Shown here one piece after another: positions 42,023-47,610 of a stretch of DNA of 47,610 bases. Position numbers and translations under genes: made by a program. Each line of letters starts with the position of its first letter. Position 1 is the stretch's first letter. The DNA is from Desulfarculales bacterium UBA696. GTDB lineage: Bacteria; Desulfobacterota; Syntrophobacteria; Syntrophobacterales; Syntrophobacteraceae. The notes under the pieces are model-generated. The model was not told the DNA's origin and searched no databases. It worked only from the letters and a program-made list of their open reading frames with translations. Location: contig DBMO01000070.1 of NCBI GenBank assembly GCA_002298995.1, forward strand, positions 141-47,750, given 5' to 3'.

Positions 42023-42060
42023 GGTTACTTGAGTTATGTCGGGGGTCGATCTTTCGCCAA
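42023..42060 (+). promoter_or_regulatory. Conserved cold-shock leader element, copy 2
   Basis: A 38-nt segment with 32 positions identical to 26654-26691, without gaps. Blocks GGTTA, TTGAGTTATG and TCGATCTTTCGCCAA are shared. It begins at the predicted transcript start and ends 65 nt before the ATG. Confidence 0.65.
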
Positions 42061-42125
42061 AACCAGAACGATTCTTAAGTAGCTACAAGCGGGCAGCAAA
42101 AAACAAAATCAGAAAAGGATCAAAG

Positions 42126-42326
42126 ATGACGGAAGGTCGAGTAAAGTGGTTCAACGAGAGCAAGGGCTATGGTTTTATTGAAAGGGACGGCGGGGGCGAC
42201 CTGTTTGTCCATTTCTCCGCCATTGAAGGCAGCGGCTTTAAGTCCCTCAGCGAAGGCGAGCGAGTGAGCTTTGTCGAAGAGCAAGGTCCGAAAGGCCCTC
42301 AGGCGACCCAGGTAAAAAAGCTCTAG
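42126..42326 (+). CDS. Cold-shock protein 2 (CspA family)
   Basis: 66 residues, one cold-shock domain with RNP1 KGYGFIE and RNP2 LFVHFSAI, and FKSLSEGERVSFVEEQG near the end. The ATG at 42126 is chosen by family start and by AAAAGGA upstream; the frame continues 30 codons further up through the leader, which is non-coding. Likely a paralogue of the protein at 26776 with a duplicated leader. Nucleic-acid chaperone of the cytoplasm. Confidence 0.95.
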   Translation: MTEGRVKWFNESKGYGFIERDGGGDLFVHFSAIEGSGFKSLSEGERVSFVEEQGPKGPQATQVKKL

Positions 42327-42365
42327 CCTGAGCAAGATATAGTTTGAGTTTGCCACACAATCACG

Positions 42366-42393
42366 AAAGCCGGGAATTATTCCGGCTTTTTTG
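42366..42393 (+). terminator. Terminator of cold-shock gene 2
   Basis: AAAGCCGG (42366-42373) pairs with CCGGCTTT (42382-42389), followed by more T. The stem core differs from that of cold-shock gene 1 only in part (AGCCGG shared). Confidence 0.88.
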
Positions 42394-42462
42394 TTCCTTC
42401 ATCCTCCCCGCGTGGCCTGAACTCCACTCACGCAGACTCTGCGAATTGCTTCTGATTCTTCG

Positions 42463-43794
42463 TTATTTCTTTTCAATCAGCATACAAACAACGTCCATAA
42501 CATTAGTTCGGGTCGGGCCCGTAATGAGGAGATCGCCGAGCGCCTCAAAGAAATGATAGGAGTCGTTGTTTATAAGGTGGTTTTCCGGGCTGATTCCCTT
42601 CTGGATCGCTTCTTGGCAGGTATTCCCGTCGGCGAATGCCCCAGCTGCGTCGGTCGGGCCGTCCGATCCGTCGGTTCCAGCACTGAGCACGGCAATCCGG
42701 GGCCGGTTTTGCAGTGAAATAGCCGCGGCCAGGGCCAATTCCTGGTTCCGGCCGCCCTTTCCGGCGCCGCGGACGGTCACCGTGGTTTCGCCTCCCGCCA
42801 GTATGCATGCCGGCGGAGAGATGGGATTTCCCGAAGCCGCCGCTTCTGTCCCGATTGCACTAAATACCTGAGCGACTTCCCTGGCCTCGCCCTGTATGAA
42901 AGAGGAGAGAATCAGTGGCTTGTATCCAAGTTCACCGGCCTTCCGGGCTGACGCAAGCAGTGCTGCACGGTTGCTCCCGATGACCATGTTTTGAACTTTC
43001 GCGAACGCCGCATCTCCCGGCTTGGGAGTCTCCCCGGCAATTCCGGCCGCTCCATCTCTTAGCAGTTTCAAAACCCGCGCGGGCAGTTTTTCTGAAAGAT
43101 CGTAGCGTGCCACAATTTCCAGACAGTCCGAGAAGGTGCTCTGATCGGCAACGGTAGGTCCGGATGCGATCACATCCAACGGGTCTCCGACGACGTCTGA
43201 GAGAAAAAGGGAAATAACCGTCGCCGGGTAGGCGATTCTGGCGAGTTGTCCCCCCTTGCAGAATGATAAATGCTTGCGCATCGAATTGAGCTCGAAAATC
43301 GTTGCCCCGCATTCGAGGAGACGCCGTGTAGTCTCCTGTTTTTCACTAAGTTCCAGGGGAGGCGCTGGAGCCGGAGAAAGCGCGCTGCCGCCGCCGGAGA
43401 ATGCGCAAAGGACGAGATCTTTTTGGGTACAACCCTCAAGGCGGTCCAGGATGAATCGCGTTGCCTGAAGGCCTGCCTCGTCCGGCACGGGATGGCCGGC
43501 TTCCATGACGCGGATCTTTTTCAGCGGAACTCCATGGCCGTATTTTACCGTGATCCAGCCCTCGGTCAGGCGATCGCCCAGAATATCTTCGAGGGCTTTA
43601 GCCATGGGGGCCGTTCCCTTTCCAAACCCCGTAACGATGATTCTTTCGAAGGAATCGAGCGGGTAAGAGCGCTCACCAACCAGCAGCCGGTTGGCAACCA
43701 GGCTGACGTGGTGCTTTACGGCTTCTTCCGGGTCCACGGCCTTTAACCCTGCCATAAAGATTTCTTCGAGCGTGCTCCTGGTCTTTTTATCCAT
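42463..43794 (-). CDS. Glycerate 2-kinase, class II (MOFRL family)
   Basis: 443 residues from the ATG at 43794; a TTG three codons earlier is possible. Blocks of the glycerate kinase/hydroxypyruvate reductase TtuD family are IVTGFGKGTAPMAKALED, VMEAGHPVPDEAG, LCAFSGGGSALSPAPAPP, NSMRKHLSFCKGGQLAR and SDVVGDPLDVIASGPT. The MOFRL domain has LAGGETTVTVRGAGKGGRNQ and LSAGTDGSDGPTDAAGAF. It phosphorylates D-glycerate at C2, feeding lower glycolysis. It lies 146 bp downstream of a FadR-type regulator on the same strand, which probably controls it. Confidence 0.92.
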   Translation of the reverse strand: MDKKTRSTLEEIFMAGLKAVDPEEAVKHHVSLVANRLLVGERSYPLDSFERIIVTGFGKGTAPMAKALEDILGDRLTEGWITVKYGHGVPLKKIRVMEAGHPVPDEAGLQATRFILDRLEGCTQKDLVLCAFSGGGSALSPAPAPPLELSEKQETTRRLLECGATIFELNSMRKHLSFCKGGQLARIAYPATVISLFLSDVVGDPLDVIASGPTVADQSTFSDCLEIVARYDLSEKLPARVLKLLRDGAAGIAGETPKPGDAAFAKVQNMVIGSNRAALLASARKAGELGYKPLILSSFIQGEAREVAQVFSAIGTEAAASGNPISPPACILAGGETTVTVRGAGKGGRNQELALAAAISLQNRPRIAVLSAGTDGSDGPTDAAGAFADGNTCQEAIQKGISPENHLINNDSYHFFEALGDLLITGPTRTNVMDVVCMLIEKK

Positions 43795-43940
43795 CTGGCC
43801 CAAACCTTTATTAAATGTAGTCCCATTTCACCGCCGGCCTTCATTACGGCAGCTTTCGATTCCAAGTTTTTTCACGCGCGGTTTGTCCATAGACTCCGTG
43901 GAGGCTGCTGGGCAACGGTCCCCGTTGACGGATTGCCGTT

Positions 43941-44636
43941 TTAGGCCCGTGCCGTGGCGCCGGCGGCATGCCTGGCCTTTGAATGCAGTCCGAGATCTGA
44001 AAACATCTCTTTCCACACCCGCATTGCCTCATCCAGGTGTATCGACATCGCCAAGCGGGCGCCTTGGGGGGATCTTTGGGCCAATGCCTCGATTATTTGC
44101 TTATGCTGCCCGGCTGCTACTTCAATGTTTCCGGGATAGCTGTTCACCTGAGACTGTTGATACAGGAGCAGGCTCCTTGCGTTGCAAAAAGCCCTGTAGA
44201 GGAAACGATTCCCGGCAGCACGGGCGATAATCAGGTGAAACTCATGGTCGAGGTTTATGAAAGCCCTGTCGTCCTTGATCGCTATCTCCTCGTACATGGC
44301 CATCAGAAGAGAGCGCAGACTTTCAACTTCCCAATCCTCGATCTTGCTTGCAGCCATCTCTGCATTCTGGCACTCCATCACCTTCCTGGCCTCCAGGATT
44401 TCGTCCACAATTGGCCCGCCGCTCGTGACGAAGATCCCCTTTCCGTGCTTTATCTCGACCAGTCCGATGGATTCCAGGTTCTTGATGGCTTCGCGGGTCG
44501 AAACGATGCTTACTCCGGTCACTTTCGAAATGGTCTCGGCTGAAGGTAGCTTGCTTCCGGCCTCGATCTTCTGTCGAAAGATCATGTCCAGGAGTCTTTC
44601 AGCAACCACGTTGCCGATTCTTGATCCAGTCGACAT
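43941..44636 (-). CDS. GntR/FadR-family (FCD domain) transcriptional regulator
   Basis: 231 residues from the ATG at 44636, with AAGGTGAG upstream; the frame extends 75 codons further without family features. The N-terminal winged helix has GSKLPSAETISKVTGVS, VSTREAIKNLESIGLVEI and KHGKGIFV. The C-terminal FCD ligand domain has the metal-binding pattern D-x3-H (NLDHEFHLIIARAAGN) and HKQII, HLDEAM. The group usually senses small organic acids, so the glycerate kinase gene just downstream is a plausible target. Confidence 0.9.
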   Translation of the reverse strand: MSTGSRIGNVVAERLLDMIFRQKIEAGSKLPSAETISKVTGVSIVSTREAIKNLESIGLVEIKHGKGIFVTSGGPIVDEILEARKVMECQNAEMAASKIEDWEVESLRSLLMAMYEEIAIKDDRAFINLDHEFHLIIARAAGNRFLYRAFCNARSLLLYQQSQVNSYPGNIEVAAGQHKQIIEALAQRSPQGARLAMSIHLDEAMRVWKEMFSDLGLHSKARHAAGATARA

Positions 44637-45405
44637 GGTGTTCTCACCTTGTGGGAAGTTAATTTCACTGGTCTTCGAGTCTGGGTCGGGGTCTTCTTTT
44701 GCCGCGGAGGACTCCCGTAATGCACCCAGACCGGAAGTTGCGCCAAGAAGAGAGGATATCGGAAAACGGGAGAGGAACCGGAGCAAGAGGAGGTGAGGCA
44801 AAAGCGCAGGGGCGGAGTAGTGGTGCCGGTTAGTCTGCTGGACAGCCACTCCGGGGAGCAACTTCCCATTCCGTGGATCTTTTTCCCTTCCCGATCACTA
44901 TCTTTCACATCCAGCCTCTATTGGGCCAGTAATGATTATATGACTAGTTGTTCTGCGTCAAGACAATATTTGTATAAAGAACCTTTGCCGTTGGAGAATG
45001 ACGGATGCAGGCCGGCTAGGCGTTGGCGTCGCCAGGAAGGGGGAAAATGTGTTTAAATGTTGTTAGATTTTTATGTTTGATGAAGTTTCGGGATCGAGGA
45101 GCGGGATTCCCGAGAGTGCTGAAGCGGTGGTTGTCGGATCAGGACTCAAGCACGCAGGGATAGCTGCGTAACCGCCGTGGGCAGCACCCCCATGCTACTT
45201 CACCTGCTGCCGCGGAATTTCAATTGACATGATGAATCAGCATTTTAGAATGACCATGTGAACGGATCAAAAGCAGGTCTCTCCTTCTCGAATTGAGCAG
45301 TCGCGCTTATCACCTCGAGATGCTTCCCCCATCCCAATTTGCAGGGTCCGGTCTTCCACTTGTTTGGGATTCTTTAGTTCCTTGCAGCACCCCCGGAGAA
45401 TAAAA
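44637..45405. other. 769-bp spacer between the regulator and the molybdoenzyme
   Basis: Holds the reverse promoter at 44935-44963. The rest, including a GC-rich stretch near 45090-45220, shows short frames only. The ribosome site CGGAGAA for the next gene lies at its end. Confidence 0.5.
44935..44966 (-). promoter_or_regulatory. Reverse sigma-70 promoter with overlapping dyad, for the FadR gene
   Basis: On the reverse strand a perfect TATAAT (44940-44935) lies 17 bp after TCTTGA or 15 bp after TTGACG. TTGT (44948-44951) and ACAA (44963-44966) form a dyad over the -35, a position suited to autorepression by the GntR-type protein. The leader would be about 290 nt. Confidence 0.5.
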
Positions 45406-47478
45406 ATGGCGGAAAAGCTGGTAAAGACCCACTGCGGACGGTTCGACCACGGCGGCTGCGGATTCGTGGTGCTTGTAAGGGATGGCAGGCTCGAACAGAT
45501 CAGGGCCGACAAGGATGATCCATACAGCAAGGGATATTGCTGCCAAAAGGGCCTTGCGGCGATAGAGCGGGCATATCATCCCGACAGGCTCGAGCTGCCG
45601 CTGCTGCGGAAGGGCGAACGGGGAGCCGGCCAATGGGAGCAGGTGTCATGGGAGAGGGCGCTCGACATTCTTGCCGGTGAGTTCCGGGATGCAATCGGGA
45701 AGGGTGGGCCCGAATCGGTTGCATTTTGCCAGGGCGCGCCCAAAGGGCTCGAGTTTTTCATCCTGCTTCGGCTTGCGAACCTGCTTAACACCCCCAATGT
45801 GGGAGCTAGCCAGCATGTGTGCCACATGCCCCGGGAACAGACCGCCCTTGCTACCTGCGGCTTTTTCCCGGTTCCGGATTATGAAGCCCCCACAGGCTGC
45901 ATTCTCCTCTGGGGAAGCGATCCGGTAAGGACCAACGAGGAAGGAGTTCTTGGCGGGCGCTTTCTTGATGCGCTCAGGCACGGAGCAAAGCTGATCGTCG
46001 TGGACCCGGTAAGGACCGATGCGGCCCGAAACGCCCGGATTTGGCTTCAAATCCGTCCCGGGACAGATGATTTGCTTGCCGCCGGCCTTCTTCACGTGAT
46101 TACGACAGAGAACCTCTTCGACCGGGAATTTGTCGAGAAGTGGACGAGCGGCTTTCCGGAGTTGCGAGAGGCGGTGCGGCCCTTCCCGCCCTCCGTTGTT
46201 GCGGCCGGGACGGGGCTTTCCGAAGATCGGATCATCGAGGCGGCGCGGCTCTATGCAAACAGCGCCCCTGCAATGCTCCACTGGGGAAATGCCATCGAGC
46301 ACTCGCCAAACAGTTCCCAGACCTGCCGAGCCCTGGTTCTGCTGATGGCCCTGACCGGAAACCTTGAAGTGCCTGGCGGAAACGTCAAGACGGAATTGCC
46401 CAATGTGATGCGCCCGGCCGAGTTAATTTGCTTGAAAAAATTTCCCGGCAGGGCCGATAAGCTGCTTAACCGCCATCACGGGATCATGCCGCGCCTGCTC
46501 ACGGTGCCCAACTGGCTGCTTTTCCGCTCTATTCTGGAGCAGGCTCCATACCCGATCAAATGCCTCTACATGCAGGGCACAAATCCACTCATCAGCTGCT
46601 CAGGCGCCCAAGAGGTTAATCGGGCGCTGCGGAATCTCCATTTTCTGGCCGTTTCCGATATTTTCATGACGCCGTCGGCATCATTGGCCGACCTCGTCCT
46701 GCCGGCGGCAACCCACTTGGAATTCAACGATATCGGCCACTACGGCCTTCCCCATGGGCACATATTCGCAAGGCCCGGCGCGGTAGATCCCGCGGGCAGC
46801 GCCTGGCCCGACATTAAAATACTGAATGAATGGGGAAAGCGGATGGGGCTGGACCAATATTTCTGGGACACGGAACAGGAAATGCTGGAAGAGGTACTTA
46901 AGCCCTCCGGCATCACATATCAGGAATTTGCAGAGCAGGGGATGTTATCCGGAAAATCGAGGTATTACTCATACCTTGAAAAAGGCTTTGCAACACCGTC
47001 GGGCAAAGTCGAACTCTATTCGAGTCTTTTCGAAGGCTGGGGATATCAGCCGCTGCCTGCCGTGGGCCCGCATGCGGAAGTTGACGCTGAATTTCCGTTT
47101 CTTCTTACCACCCGCAAGCCCCGGTATTTTTTCCATTCAGGGTACAGGCAGATAAAGCGTTTAAGGGACCGGGACCCTTCGCCAAAAATTATGATCCACC
47201 CCGAAGCAGCCGGCCGGCTGGGTATTTCTGAAGGGCAGGCCGTAAGGATACAAACCAAATTCGGATCGATAGTGCAGTTTGCTGAAATTTCAAAGGCCAT
47301 TGATCCCGGAGTTGTCGTAGCGGATTTTGGCTGGTGGTTTCCGGAAAAGCAGGAAGAGGGGTTTGCCTGGACGGAATCGAATATTAATTGCATAACAAGT
47401 TCGAACGGCCCTAAAGACCCGGTGCTCGGCACGGTTCAACTTCGTGCAATTCCATGCAGGCTCGAATCGGTATCCTGA
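45406..47478 (+). CDS. Molybdopterin oxidoreductase (DMSO reductase superfamily)
   Basis: 690 residues from the ATG at 45406 (ribosome site CGGAGAA). N-terminal iron-sulfur region HCGRFDHGGCG ... SKGYCCQKG has Cys10, Cys18, Cys45 and Cys46; the usual second cluster Cys is absent (Phe13 or Asp14 in its place). Cofactor-binding blocks follow: ASQHVCHMPREQTALATCG (possible Mo/W-ligand Cys), ILLWGSDPVRTNE, KLIVVDPVRTDAARNA, LQIRPGTDDLLAAGLLHV, HWGNAIEHSPNS and LMALTGNLEVPGGN. The C-terminal dinucleotide-binding barrel has FPFLLTTRKPRYFFHSGYRQ and IHPEAAGRLGISEGQAVRI. No Tat signal, so cytoplasmic. No partner subunit follows within the window. The substrate is unknown. Confidence 0.92.
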   Translation: MAEKLVKTHCGRFDHGGCGFVVLVRDGRLEQIRADKDDPYSKGYCCQKGLAAIERAYHPDRLELPLLRKGERGAGQWEQVSWERALDILAGEFRDAIGKGGPESVAFCQGAPKGLEFFILLRLANLLNTPNVGASQHVCHMPREQTALATCGFFPVPDYEAPTGCILLWGSDPVRTNEEGVLGGRFLDALRHGAKLIVVDPVRTDAARNARIWLQIRPGTDDLLAAGLLHVITTENLFDREFVEKWTSGFPELREAVRPFPPSVVAAGTGLSEDRIIEAARLYANSAPAMLHWGNAIEHSPNSSQTCRALVLLMALTGNLEVPGGNVKTELPNVMRPAELICLKKFPGRADKLLNRHHGIMPRLLTVPNWLLFRSILEQAPYPIKCLYMQGTNPLISCSGAQEVNRALRNLHFLAVSDIFMTPSASLADLVLPAATHLEFNDIGHYGLPHGHIFARPGAVDPAGSAWPDIKILNEWGKRMGLDQYFWDTEQEMLEEVLKPSGITYQEFAEQGMLSGKSRYYSYLEKGFATPSGKVELYSSLFEGWGYQPLPAVGPHAEVDAEFPFLLTTRKPRYFFHSGYRQIKRLRDRDPSPKIMIHPEAAGRLGISEGQAVRIQTKFGSIVQFAEISKAIDPGVVVADFGWWFPEKQEEGFAWTESNINCITSSNGPKDPVLGTVQLRAIPCRLESVS

Positions 47479-47577
47479 TCTGGGGGATGTAAAGGGTGCC
47501 GATTTTTCTAAAACGGATATCCAAGTGCGTACTGGAACTTTTCGGGCTGTTGCCCAAACAAGTTGCAATGCGAATTA

Positions 47578-47610
47578 CCCCTCCCTCGATGGGAGGGGCT
47601 AGGGGAGGGT
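47578..47610. repeat. GC-rich hairpin repeat at the window edge
   Basis: CCCCTCCC (47578-47585) pairs with GGGAGGGG (47591-47598) around TCGAT, followed by CTAGGGGAGGGT. This is a familiar type of intergenic repeat and is cut by the window end. It may end transcription of the molybdoenzyme gene, though there is no T-tract. Confidence 0.6.

Overview
The window looks like chromosomal DNA of a Gram-negative bacterium with an exopolysaccharide/exosortase lifestyle. The best fit is the Deltaproteobacteria/Desulfobacterota (a Syntrophobacter-like lineage), inferred from the PrsT-PrsK-PrsR/PEP-CTERM set, the small cysteine-rich and DUF3606-type proteins, and the style of the intergenic repeats. The taxonomic call is inference. 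No rRNA, tRNA, CRISPR array, prophage or complete insertion sequence was seen.

Region 1 (1-10.8 kb) is an exosortase (PEP-CTERM) locus. It holds the C-terminal end of a TPR protein (PrsT-like), the sensor kinase PrsK, the sigma-54 response regulator PrsR, three intact PEP-CTERM secreted proteins, one frameshifted PEP-CTERM gene and one antisense PEP-CTERM relic. Two PEP-CTERM genes each have a -24/-12 sigma-54 promoter with exact GG-N10-GC spacing, a shared 17-bp upstream motif about 125 bp before it (candidate PrsR enhancer site), and a terminator built on the same GGCAGAGCC stem. Two of the PEP-CTERM proteins show a Cys/Gln pattern resembling thioester adhesin domains. A CAP-domain secreted protein overlaps the 3' end of prsR on the opposite strand.

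Region 2 (10.8-18.0 kb) is mixed. It has a WbpP/TviC-type UDP-N-acetylhexosamine epimerase (sugar precursor for polysaccharide), a C-terminal J-domain protein, a beta-hydroxyacid dehydrogenase, a PhnB-like VOC protein, a membrane protein translationally coupled to a DUF504 (MJ1316-type) protein, a BaiN/YhiN-like flavoprotein and an alpha/beta hydrolase.

Region 3 (18.0-27.9 kb) has a small four-Cys protein and a 1156-residue fusion of GH18-like, NodB deacetylase and GT2 synthase modules, a one-polypeptide analogue of PgaB plus PgaC. An island of four small reverse-strand genes follows, then DUF1003 plus FtsH, and the first cold-shock gene.

Region 4 (27.5-38.2 kb) is dominated by a 2927-residue cyclic beta-1,2-glucan synthase (NdvB/ChvB type), directly preceded by a 45-codon basic ORF, and followed convergently by a POT-family peptide transporter that probably starts at TTG.

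Region 5 (38.5-47.6 kb) has egtB-egtD (ergothioneine) followed by a DUF5996 gene, and a second cold-shock gene. The leaders of the two cold-shock genes share a 38-nt element placed near the predicted transcript start. A class II glycerate kinase with a FadR-type regulator comes next, then a molybdopterin oxidoreductase whose N-terminal iron-sulfur motif lacks one canonical cysteine.

The most interesting material is the PEP-CTERM regulon architecture (paired enhancer, sigma-54 promoter, secreted thioester-like protein, common terminator) and the twin cold-shock leaders.
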